From the IMG/VR virus record IMGVR_UViG_3300029319_008461, positions 1-64,000 of that record: DNA of 64,000 nucleotides. One strand, 5' to 3'. This stretch comes from a virus. Position 1 is the first letter of the stretch, and the number at the start of each line of letters is the position of its first letter. A program made the position numbers and the translations under genes. Shown here one piece after another: positions 40,398-49,000 of this stretch. A model generated the notes under the pieces. The model did not search any database. It had not been told where the DNA came from and saw only the letters and a program-made list of their open reading frames with translations.

Positions 40398-41140
40398 TGT
40401 CTTCTAAAGTTTTAGTCATAGGCGAAAGCTGCAAGGATGTTTTTAATTACGGTAACTGTGATCGCTTGTGTCCTGACGCCCCGGTTCCTGTTTTCAACGG
40501 GACGGCAACTACAGTATCCGACGGCATGGCAATGAATGTCTTACACAACATTAAATCACTTGGAGTTGAGTGTGACATTATAACTAATAGCAATTGGCAA
40601 CTGATTAAAAAAAGTAGGTACATTGATAACAAAACAAACCAGATGCTTTTACGAATTGATGAAAACGATGAGGTGATAGACGAGCTTGACCTGTCTTTAC
40701 TTGAAAAGAATATAAAAAACTACGGTGCGGTTATTATATCTGATTATTGCAAGGGATATCTCTCTGAAGAAATTATGGCAAAGATATCTAAAATGCACGA
40801 TAAGGTTTTTTTAGATACCAAAAAACTATTAGGCGATTGGTGTGACGATATGGCATACATCAAGATAAACTATTATGAGCATGCCAGAACCAAACATCTA
40901 CTAAAGAAAAGTTTATACGATCAGCTTATAATAACTCTTGGCTCCAATGGGTGTGAACACCGTGGCAAAACTTATCCCGTAGAGAAGGTAGAGATAAAAG
41001 ACTCTTCAGGCGCTGGCGATACATTTATAGCAGGACTTGTGGCCGAGTATTTGAAAAATTATAGCATAGATGATGCAATACATTTTGCTAACCAATGTGC
41101 CACAAAAGTTGTTCAAAAGCGAGGTGTAAGTATAGTATGA
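40397..41140 (+). CDS. hldA: Heptose-7-phosphate kinase-like (HldE domain I)
   Basis: 247 aa PfkB-family kinase: VIGESCKDVFNYGNCDRLCPDAPVP is the start of the HldE/RfaE kinase domain, IISDYCKGYL and SSGAGDTFIAGLVAEYL hold the ATP and catalytic-Asp site. HldE-I is usually about 310 aa; some mid-domain sequence is missing. It phosphorylates D-glycero-manno-heptose-7-phosphate at C1. In most bacteria it is fused to the nucleotidyltransferase; here the next gene, at ATGA overlap, supplies that domain. Confidence 0.88.
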   Translation: MSSKVLVIGESCKDVFNYGNCDRLCPDAPVPVFNGTATTVSDGMAMNVLHNIKSLGVECDIITNSNWQLIKKSRYIDNKTNQMLLRIDENDEVIDELDLSLLEKNIKNYGAVIISDYCKGYLSEEIMAKISKMHDKVFLDTKKLLGDWCDDMAYIKINYYEHARTKHLLKKSLYDQLIITLGSNGCEHRGKTYPVEKVEIKDSSGAGDTFIAGLVAEYLKNYSIDDAIHFANQCATKVVQKRGVSIV

Positions 41141-41535
41141 AGATTGTGTGGACAAATGGTTGTTTTGATGTTTTGCATCGTGGACATATTGAATTGTTTA
41201 AATATGCGAGATCATTAGGCGATAAACTTATTGTTGGTCTTGATACAGATGAGAAAGTCAAAGCTGCTAAGGGCGATGATCGGCCATTTAACACTCTAGA
41301 AGATAGAGAGTTTTTAGTAAGATCGATAAGATATGTTGATGATACAATTTCATTTTCATCAAAAAGTGATTTAGAAAGCTTAATAAAATCCATAAAGCCT
41401 GATATTCTTGTTGTAGGATCAGATTGGGAAGGAAAATATGTCGTTGGCTCACAATATGCAAAAGAACTAAAGTTTTTTGATCGTATTGGTGAATATTCAA
41501 CGACTAAAGTTTTAAAAAATGCTAATCTACGTTGA
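41137..41535 (+). CDS. hldC: Heptose-1-P nucleotidyltransferase-like (HldE domain II)
   Basis: 132 aa from the ATG at 41137, overlapping the kinase stop. WTNGCFDVLHRGHIELFKYAR carries the HxGH motif, and VGLDTDEKVKAAKG, RPFNTLEDRE and PDILVVGSDW complete the RfaE-II cytidylyltransferase fold. It would make ADP-heptose (or a similar NDP-heptose) from heptose-1-phosphate, giving the phage an LPS-type heptose donor. Complete length for the domain. Confidence 0.9.
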   Translation: MKIVWTNGCFDVLHRGHIELFKYARSLGDKLIVGLDTDEKVKAAKGDDRPFNTLEDREFLVRSIRYVDDTISFSSKSDLESLIKSIKPDILVVGSDWEGKYVVGSQYAKELKFFDRIGEYSTTKVLKNANLR

Positions 41536-41836
41536 CATAGACGATACAATTTGCACTTACGAGGGAGAGCGTCACTATCCAGACGCCATCCCAATTATGG
41601 AAAGAATACAAAAAATTAATGACCTTTATGACGAAGGTCATCAAATAGTTTATTGGACAGCTAGGGGTGGCACTACAGGGATTGACTGGACGGAGCTAAC
41701 CAACCAACAATTGAAAGATTGGGGTGTGAAGTGCCATGAGATTAAGATGTGGAAGCCACCTTACGATTTGTTCATATGCGATAAAGCCATAAACACTTTA
41801 GAATATTTTAAGGAGAAAAAAAGTGAAATTATCTAA
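41519..41836 (+). CDS. HAD-like phosphatase, 105 aa
   Basis: Begins with the HAD motif VDIDDTICTYEG; a Thr in YWTARGG is motif II, and FICDKAIN resembles the C-terminal Asp motif. Short, capless HAD proteins like this act on small phosphorylated sugars. As it overlaps the heptose nucleotidyltransferase gene by 17 bases, removal of the C7 phosphate of heptose-1,7-bisphosphate (GmhB role) is a plausible guess. Last gene of the glycan island. Confidence 0.78.
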   Translation: MLIYVDIDDTICTYEGERHYPDAIPIMERIQKINDLYDEGHQIVYWTARGGTTGIDWTELTNQQLKDWGVKCHEIKMWKPPYDLFICDKAINTLEYFKEKKSEII

Positions 41837-42011
41837 TCAAGCAATCGGGGCATTATTGATGACGTTGCAAAAATGCTTGGCCGAAGAATCAGATATTACT
41901 GAGTTGTTGTCTGACTGGAACTTGTCGGTTCAAAAGGGCGAGATTTGGGTTGATAACCCACCTGGCGTTTACATGGCAGACGATAAAGAAAATAAGTTTG
42001 AAACAGAGTAA
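41823..42011 (+). CDS. Small hypothetical phage protein, 62 aa
   Basis: Function unknown. GTG start at 41823 behind AAGGAG. Compact acidic protein (LSNQAIGALLMTLQKCLAEE, then WNLSVQKGEIWVDNPP). Its place next to an FmdB-type protein, a one-TM protein and the late sigma factor suggests a small regulatory or assembly gene set. Overlaps the HAD gene by 14 bases. Confidence 0.65.
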   Translation: MKLSNQAIGALLMTLQKCLAEESDITELLSDWNLSVQKGEIWVDNPPGVYMADDKENKFETE

Positions 42012-42266
42012 ATGCCAACTTATGTTTACAAATGCAATGCTTGCGAGTCGGTGTTTGAATATTTTCACTCTTATAGAGTCAAAAAGACCACTTGCGAAAA
42101 ATGTGGTAAGGAAGCTTTGCAAAAATTGTTAAATACACCTATAAACATTGCAAAAAGACCGCAGGTGCAAAGCAAAGCACCCGGCGAAGTAATTAAAGAT
42201 ACTATTGAGGAAACTAAAAAAGAGATGGACAAAGATAAAGAAAGACTAAGGAGACGGACAGAATAA
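42012..42266 (+). CDS. FmdB-type zinc-ribbon protein
   Basis: 84 aa. MPTYVYKCNACESVFEYFHS and CEKCGKEALQKLL form the FmdB/RPE65-like zinc ribbon with two CxxC knuckles near residues 8-11 and 31-34. The C-terminal third is a charged helix. FmdB-type proteins are common regulators of unclear target and occur in many T4-like phages. Directly follows the stop of the previous gene. Confidence 0.82.
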   Translation: MPTYVYKCNACESVFEYFHSYRVKKTTCEKCGKEALQKLLNTPINIAKRPQVQSKAPGEVIKDTIEETKKEMDKDKERLRRRTE

Positions 42267-42575
42267 ATGTTTTCCTGGTTTCTTGTGCTTCTGTTCGTGT
42301 CTGTTTCCTTGTTCCTAGCTTGGTATGTTAGGGAATTATTAAAAAGGTTCAGATTCTTATCTGACAACAGTTTTGTTCTAAGAGAAAAAGTTGAGAGGTA
42401 CGGGCAGCATTTACAGAGTGTTTATGAATTGCCTACTTTTTATGGCGACGAAACCATAAAGGGTCTTATGGCACATACGCAAGCTTTGGTACAAGATTTA
42501 CAAGAGCTTGAAGAAGTATTCTTTCTAACTGATATAGAAGAGGAGGAGTACAATGCCGAAGAAGAAGAAAGCTAA
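42267..42575 (+). CDS. Single-TM hypothetical protein, 102 aa
   Basis: An N-terminal membrane segment (WFLVLLFVSVSLFLAWYV) is followed by a helical, acidic cytoplasmic part ending in a run of Glu. Function unknown; small one-TM proteins next to the late sigma factor occur in related phages. Its 3' end overlaps the sigma gene by 23 bases and carries that gene's ribosome site. Confidence 0.65.
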   Translation: MFSWFLVLLFVSVSLFLAWYVRELLKRFRFLSDNSFVLREKVERYGQHLQSVYELPTFYGDETIKGLMAHTQALVQDLQELEEVFFLTDIEEEEYNAEEEES

Positions 42576-43236
42576 CTATTATTTTACCTCAGAGACCGAA
42601 GAGGCCATCATTGACTACACGAGGACTGAATGCAAACAGGTTCGTGAGGATCTTTACAGATACAAGATACAGCCAGCTTTTGATGAGTTAGTTGACAAGA
42701 TTGTGTATACATATAAATTTACGTCCCTTGAAAACATAGATGTTTTAAAAGATGATTGCAAGATCTGGCTGACTACGATTTTAGGAAAATTTGATTCGTC
42801 AAAAGGAACAAAAGCATTTTCATATTTTTCTGTTGTCACAAAGAATTGGTTCACGCACAAAGCAAAGAAACAAACTCAACGCAACAAAAGAGAAATAAAC
42901 TATGATGATCTTGTAAAAGAAATAGAAGTTGTTAGCGCAAACGAAAGAAAAACTTTTGAAGAGAAGCAAGAAGATGCTGAGTTTTGGATGCACTTGCTGA
43001 CAGAGATAAAAAGCTGGGATAGGCCAAACCTTAGGGATAACGAAAAATGCGTTCTTAATGCGGTTCTAACTTTGATGGAAAGCATTGACCAAATAGAAAT
43101 CTTCAACAAAAAAGCGATCTACTTGTACCTTAGGGAAATTACAGGGCTTAACACAAAACAGATTGTTAGTTGCCTAAACAAGATGAGAGAAAAATACGGT
43201 ACCTTCAAGAAAAAATGGGACAACGGAGAAATATAA
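42553..43236 (+). CDS. gp55-like late transcription sigma factor
   Basis: 227 aa. GKFDSSKGTKAFSYFSVVTKN is the conserved region of T4 gp55-type late sigma factors (sigma region 2), with a helical N-terminal part and a C-terminal helix-turn-helix-like LREITGLNTKQIVSCLNKMR. It directs host RNA polymerase to late promoters; in this genome those may be the CTATTTA motifs. GGAGGAG provides a strong ribosome site. T4 gp55 is 185 aa, so this is slightly longer. Confidence 0.82.
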   Translation: MPKKKKANYYFTSETEEAIIDYTRTECKQVREDLYRYKIQPAFDELVDKIVYTYKFTSLENIDVLKDDCKIWLTTILGKFDSSKGTKAFSYFSVVTKNWFTHKAKKQTQRNKREINYDDLVKEIEVVSANERKTFEEKQEDAEFWMHLLTEIKSWDRPNLRDNEKCVLNAVLTLMESIDQIEIFNKKAIYLYLREITGLNTKQIVSCLNKMREKYGTFKKKWDNGEI

Positions 43237-43271
43237 TAAGGACCTACTTACAATAAGCGGAGGTGTTGTTT

Positions 43272-43568
43272 ATGAAAAAGGATCTAGATTCTCTGATAGA
43301 GCAAGCTTTAGATAACATTAAAAACGACAGGCAAATAACAGAAACTCTGTTGTTAGAATTACAAGAGTATATGGGTGTCCCTGGTAACCAAGATAGATAC
43401 TCAGATTCTGGTCCTGTGGCCGCTAAATTTGTTGAGACCTTGCAACGAAGCAATGAACAATTAGTAAAGCTTGCAACACTTGTCCAAAAGAAAGATGCTG
43501 CCTCAGCACAGGAAGGTTTAACCGACCTTGATCGGGAAAATATTTTTAAAATGATCAAGGAGGATTAA
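43272..43568 (+). CDS. Hypothetical helical protein, 98 aa
   Basis: Function unknown. ATG 43272 was chosen over the GTG at 43263 because GGAGG at 43258-43262 is nine bases before it and would touch the GTG. All helical, soluble and acidic. It stands between the late sigma gene and the hub gene and probably belongs to the tail operon; a tail assembly chaperone-like or regulatory role is possible. Confidence 0.6.
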   Translation: MKKDLDSLIEQALDNIKNDRQITETLLLELQEYMGVPGNQDRYSDSGPVAAKFVETLQRSNEQLVKLATLVQKKDAASAQEGLTDLDRENIFKMIKED

Positions 43569-43569
43569 A

Positions 43570-45072
43570 ATGTCTAGCAGTAAGCGAGCCGTCGCAGATA
43601 CTAATTCCGCAAAGGTATCTACTCCACAGCAACACAAGCTTAATCGCCCCTATGCCCCTAGTAGAGAGGGGTTTATGGATACCCTTCAGGATGTGTTCTT
43701 CAAAGATCTTTCGGTTACCGCCAATGAAAATATGGACAAAAAATCTCACCTTGCAACGGTTTATAGAGTTGATAAGGAGGCAGGATTTTTTGATTTCTTT
43801 TTTGGCAGTGATGTCGTGAGAGTGAGAGCTAGGATTGATGAGCCAGATAATCTACACAGCACGCTAAGAATCCCAAAGAATTTCAAAGATGAGGCCGCAA
43901 TCAACTTGCTTGTTGAATTTGAGGGGAGCATTGAAGAGCTTAAAGGGGAACCAAAATTAGGCGACACGATTGAGGTTGATTTTTATAACAAAAACCACGT
44001 TACTAAGACGCATGGCAATGGTAGAATTTTAAAAATACTGCCGACCAGCAAAGTGGCCGGAGTCAACGACACATCACTGTCAGACCTAGACACTGGACAA
44101 ACACCTAATCTATTTAAGCCAACAAGAGATGAGTGTGATGCGAATGTAAAGACAGGGGCCGCTACCGGAGCAACTTTGGTTGGTGAGAACAAAGCAGCAA
44201 CAGTTAGCGAAAGAAATCCAAGAAAGCTTAACTCGCCAACAGAGGATTCGACTCCTGCGATTGCTAATTCTAGGAAGCCAGAACAACAGCCAAATAATAA
44301 TAATCCAACGCCTGGTCCTACTGCTAATCCGAATGCAAAAGGAACAAACGCAGTCTCCTCTGGTCCCGGACCATTCCAAGCATCACCGGGCTCTAATCAG
44401 GTGACCCCTAGTCAGGGGCCTAAAAAACAAGAACCTTGTGACTGTCAAATAACAACGCTTGGTGAGCTTACTAATTCTCCTGGTGCAACTGCCCCAGAGG
44501 CAGTTAGAGGACCACCGGAGCCAACTTGGGATATCCATACTGATCGCAGAATTAAAAAAATGCACCCTGATGCAAGAAAAAAAGTTTCGCAGTTTATAAA
44601 CAAGGCTGCTGAACAAGGAATTTACCTTAGGGTTACGGAAACATATAGAACCGTTGATCGCCAGAATCAGCTTTATGCTAAGGGTAGAACTGCACCTAAA
44701 AAAGGTAGAACAGTTACTAAAGCAAGGGGTCTACCAAAAAGTAGTATTCACCAGTTTGGTATTGCTTTTGATTGTGTCGAAGTAGGTTCAGGTAGGGACA
44801 GGAGAACTAAGAAAAAATTCAAAGCTGATTGGGCAACAAACGGTAGAACATCTGGATTTAGTAAAGGGTACCCTAGACAAAGATGGCACTTGATCGGTGA
44901 TTTTGGAAAGTCGTTTGGTTTTGTGTGGGGTGGTAATTTTAGAGGATTCTTTGATGGTCCACACTTTGAAGTGTTTAGAGCAAGAGCATCACAACTTAGG
45001 AGAAAGGAGGCACGAGGCGAAATCGTTATTGATCCAAGACTTGGACCAAACTATAAGTTTCCAAAATTTTAG
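43570..45072 (+). CDS. Baseplate hub with M15 peptidase domain
   Basis: 500 aa, good ribosome site AAGGAGG. Residues 1-165 resemble the OB-fold of T4 gp5-type hub proteins; 165-320 is a low-complexity linker rich in P, N, T and Q; from about 325 comes a peptidase of the M15 (VanY/endolysin) type with SIHQFGIAFD near 391-400 and GPHFE near 463 as zinc-ligand motifs. In T4 the hub carries a lysozyme; here a D-Ala-D-Ala or L-Ala-D-Glu peptidase would cut peptidoglycan during injection. Confidence 0.82.
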   Translation: MSSSKRAVADTNSAKVSTPQQHKLNRPYAPSREGFMDTLQDVFFKDLSVTANENMDKKSHLATVYRVDKEAGFFDFFFGSDVVRVRARIDEPDNLHSTLRIPKNFKDEAAINLLVEFEGSIEELKGEPKLGDTIEVDFYNKNHVTKTHGNGRILKILPTSKVAGVNDTSLSDLDTGQTPNLFKPTRDECDANVKTGAATGATLVGENKAATVSERNPRKLNSPTEDSTPAIANSRKPEQQPNNNNPTPGPTANPNAKGTNAVSSGPGPFQASPGSNQVTPSQGPKKQEPCDCQITTLGELTNSPGATAPEAVRGPPEPTWDIHTDRRIKKMHPDARKKVSQFINKAAEQGIYLRVTETYRTVDRQNQLYAKGRTAPKKGRTVTKARGLPKSSIHQFGIAFDCVEVGSGRDRRTKKKFKADWATNGRTSGFSKGYPRQRWHLIGDFGKSFGFVWGGNFRGFFDGPHFEVFRARASQLRRKEARGEIVIDPRLGPNYKFPKF

Positions 45073-45075
45073 AAA

Positions 45076-45999
45076 ATGGTATTAAAAAGAGCACAAAGTA
45101 CAGTTGGTGTACAACCATCAGAGCTAGATAAACTTAAGCAAGTACCCAACGCTAAAGAGTTGAACAGCGGGAAGTTTAACACCACTGTTGTTGAACCTGT
45201 GCCAAATTACAACATTACAAATGCCGAGACTGTCCAAAAGGGAAAACACAACGCATTTATTATAATGGGTCGTGACAGACCAAGAGATATAGAATCAGGG
45301 TACGGCGGCATTGGTGTAACCCAGTGCGGAACAATAGATATTGTGGCCGGTCTTGGTGGTGCTTTGGCAACTGAGGTTAATGAAGAAGGCGAGACTGTCT
45401 ATACGGACAAGAGCCCTGAACTCGATTCAGCCAGAATTTATTTAAGTCAGAGAACAGATGTTGATTATAATTTTGGCTTACCTGATGGAAGAGTTGGTAA
45501 ATCTATAGGCAAGTCAGCAGCAGCTATAAAAGCTGATGCTGTTCGTTTAGTCGCTAGGGATGGCATTAAGTTAGTTACTGGTACCGATACCTACGACGGA
45601 CAGGGTGTAAGAATTGACATCCAAGAGGGTATAGATCTTATAGCCGGAAATAATGATGAGGGACTTCAGCCCCTTGTTAAGGGTCATAATTTACAAATTG
45701 CTTTGAGAGAAATTATAGATTTGATTGCAGATATAAACGGAGTGACTACAACGTTGGCCACAATGTATTTTAATCTTTTGAACGCTTTAGTGTTTCATAC
45801 TCACATCGCCATCGCACCCGGTTCCCCAACAACACCATCGCCAGATTTTGCTGTGACAGCAGTCAGTCAGTATTCTCAATTAGTAAAAATGTTTTTTGAT
45901 TTGGGAATCCACCAGAAAAATGTCGTGGCTACAAAAATGGATTACACTTATGAGACAGGTGGGGGTTATATCAATAGCTTATTTAACCATACCAACTAG
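45076..45999 (+). CDS. Baseplate central-spike/hub-associated protein
   Basis: 307 aa. The centre (RLVARDGIKLVTGTDTYDG, GVRIDIQEGIDLIAGN) has the regular beta pattern of phage spike and VgrG-like stems, followed by LVKGHNLQIALREIIDLI and a helical part, with a C-terminal HTHIAIAPGSPTTPSP. Such ends occur on baseplate spike-type proteins of marine myoviruses. It stands immediately after the hub gene; a role as spike stem or hub partner is likely. Confidence 0.65.
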   Translation: MVLKRAQSTVGVQPSELDKLKQVPNAKELNSGKFNTTVVEPVPNYNITNAETVQKGKHNAFIIMGRDRPRDIESGYGGIGVTQCGTIDIVAGLGGALATEVNEEGETVYTDKSPELDSARIYLSQRTDVDYNFGLPDGRVGKSIGKSAAAIKADAVRLVARDGIKLVTGTDTYDGQGVRIDIQEGIDLIAGNNDEGLQPLVKGHNLQIALREIIDLIADINGVTTTLATMYFNLLNALVFHTHIAIAPGSPTTPSPDFAVTAVSQYSQLVKMFFDLGIHQKNVVATKMDYTYETGGGYINSLFNHTN

Positions 46000-46007
46000 A
46001 TAATTTT

Positions 46008-49000
46008 ATGAAGAATATAGTAAACCCAATACCGGAAATATTTGTAGACGCAATACCTCAGCCTGTACTTAGAGATCTGACAGAGCAAGAGACTATTGAT
46101 CTTAATCGTTATTCTACTGGTGACCGCACAGCAAAGTATGTCCCAGCGATAAAGATTAATAACGTCAATAAGATTATAACTGGTTGGAGTATAACTCCTG
46201 GACCTGGACAAGTCCTAAGAAACGGTAGTGGCTATGACTATGAAGATGAACGAAACAAGTTTATTATTGATATGATACATACCGCTTATCTTGGTGGGTA
46301 TGGTCATTTGAATATCGGACAGGAAATAGCTAAGGCCATTAGGAATGGAAGTTATGGGTTGAATGATGAGAATAGGTTCTTGCTCTTAAAAGATGCCATG
46401 GCTTATGCGGCACTTTATCCACAAAACGCCGCAGTTGCACTGTCGCCAACCGCTCCACCTAACCCTCAAAATCCTAGACTTAACGGCAAATCTTTTGCGC
46501 TTATTTTTGTTGGCGAGGAGGAGAAACAAAAAGTTCTCACGAGGATCACCACAGTATTAGGACAGCGAAATGCAACAAAGAATTCTGCATTTGATACGGT
46601 AACCACAGAACAAGCTCAAAAAGCCTCTAATCAAAATGATGTTAACAACCCTGATCCTTTTGCGCAACCTAAGAAAGCGACTTACACAGTTAAGTCTAAT
46701 GGAGAAACTTTTTCTACTATTGCCAATAAGTTTAAAATAGGCAGATTAGAATTACAACGAGTCAACCAAAATAAGAAAAGGCCACCACCTAATCAGAATC
46801 AAAATATTCTTGACGTTGATTTGAGCCCTGGTGATATAGTTGACTTGCCTTTTAATTCAATTAACGCAAGAGTTCCTAGCATAATTCCATCGCATTCGAG
46901 ACTTAGGATCAACGAGTTGCTAGAGGCAGCTACTAGGCCAACAGGTTCAATACCATCAGGACTTACAGTTATCAAGAAAGATTTATCGGAAGAAAAAAAG
47001 AAAGTTGACTCTCAAGTTGACTCATCCGATTGGACAGCCAATGTTCCTAGTGATACATCTCCAGAACAATCTCAAACGGATGTTTCATCTGATGTTGCTG
47101 TTAATATTACATCTTACAAAAGCAAAAATCTTCTTAAGAAAGTCTATTACAATCAAGCTGAAAAAAACTACTGGTGTGTGTTTAGAACTTTAGCGAAGAA
47201 TCCAAAATCTTTTGATATTGCTGGCGGCGAGGCGGCGATACAGAACATAAACAATTTTAAGTTTGACTTTGCTGTGCCCGAAATTTTAAAATTTGCTAGC
47301 AGAGATACCACTCAAAATCGTGCCGCTATTGATCCGTCTAAGGTTGAATTTCTTAGTAGGTATGGCAGTTTAAACAGGCCACAGCCTGTGCCGGCTGGAC
47401 AGAGCTTTTGGATAATAGCGGTAAAAATACCCGAGTCAGAAATTGAAAAATTAAATCCCCGAGGAGCTAAGTCTAGCACGGATGATATCCCATCCCCTCT
47501 TCAGAGGGCTAAAGATTTAGTGGCTGAAAAAGGAGTGCCGGGAAAACCGGGTCTGCGCCGAGCCCCTTTTAGTATGTCAGAACTTCAATCGACAATAGCC
47601 ACGGCTGCGATTGTTGTTGATAGGTATGCTGATGAACTTGACAAAGAGGGTATAACCCCCGGTATGATGACGCCCAGCACAAATGTTAGGATTAGGGCGG
47701 AGGACCTTAAAAGATTCTATAGCGTTGTTCAAAGATATGCTGAACGTACATTGGATACAGATATAACCATAAACGACAAAATAGAATTTGTTTTCGATTC
47801 AAAATATAAGTTAGTAAATGTTTTTTACAATGGTGCTCAATACGCTGGGTTAGCTGATCCAAAAACTGGACTTTACACGGCATTTGGAGCAGTTTCTAAA
47901 GGAACATTTGCGCTTGTTTTCTATGCAAACGAAATAGCAGCGTTATTCACAAAAGAGGACAAGCCCTCCGCCGTTGAATTTGTACAAAAATACATGTACC
48001 CAAGTCCGGTTATTAAGCCAACAGACATAAAGAACAAAAAAGAAGAGAACAAAAAGTCTAACAAAAACCCACCAGAAAATCAGAGTGCTGGCCTTGGAAA
48101 AAACACGTTTGAAACAAAACCAGAGAAAAAGAAAAAGACGAGCAAACCAAAAACAAAAGCAGAGGTAGAACGCCAGTTCCAGAGAAGATTTCAAGCGGGC
48201 GCAGACGCCTTTGGTTTCTATACCAGCGTTCTTAATAACGCAGGTTGTGAGACGCCGCTTGCAAAATATCTTAATGATGCTTTTTTAATATATCAACTTT
48301 TTGGCGGTAAAGCAAGTGTGTCACAAGTTGTAGGGGTTGTTGTAAAGCTTCTTAGAGATGAGTTTATTGAAATTAAAAAGAATGAGCAGTTATTGCTACA
48401 GGGTGCCGCTTACCTTGATGATCCTGATCGGTTTCTTAGAGACATAGAAGCAGAAGTAAATAGACAGTTTTTTGATTGCTTTAGGGTTTTGGGTGATGTC
48501 CTAGCCAAGGAAGTTTTAGAGCCTGGCGGTGTTCCTCCTGAAGTACAATCACTTGTTAAGCAAGGATTAACACCACCCTTCGGTATAAGTTTGGGCAAGA
48601 CGCCCACTGCCGATTTATGGGCCTTGTGGAGAAAAAAGTTATTAGACCTTATAATTGAGTTTATCAAGCAGCTAATATTACAAGCTTTCAAAGAATTACT
48701 CCTGGCTGTTTCGGGTTGTGGTCCGGAGACAGTGGTTGATCCGTCAAATATAACAAAGAACAGGAACCCTAATGTTAATTCACCTTATGGTATTATAAGG
48801 ATCAATGATCTGGTTGATTATGCCGGGGTTGATTTGATTGAAGTTGCTAAAGAGCTTAACATGCGAAACGTGCTGCCAAATGAGGACCGCACTGACATTA
48901 TTGAAACGCCAGTTACACTGGAGCAACTTAGACGACTAAATGATGATGCTTCAGATCTAATGGTTGATAATGATGTAGTAGCTATTTTACAGGGATCAGG

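Noticed and set aside
42553-43236. Ordinary host-type sigma70 factor
   Set aside because: Too short and lacking recognisable region 4 of primary sigma factors; the FDSSKGTKAFSYFS block is of the gp55 late type.
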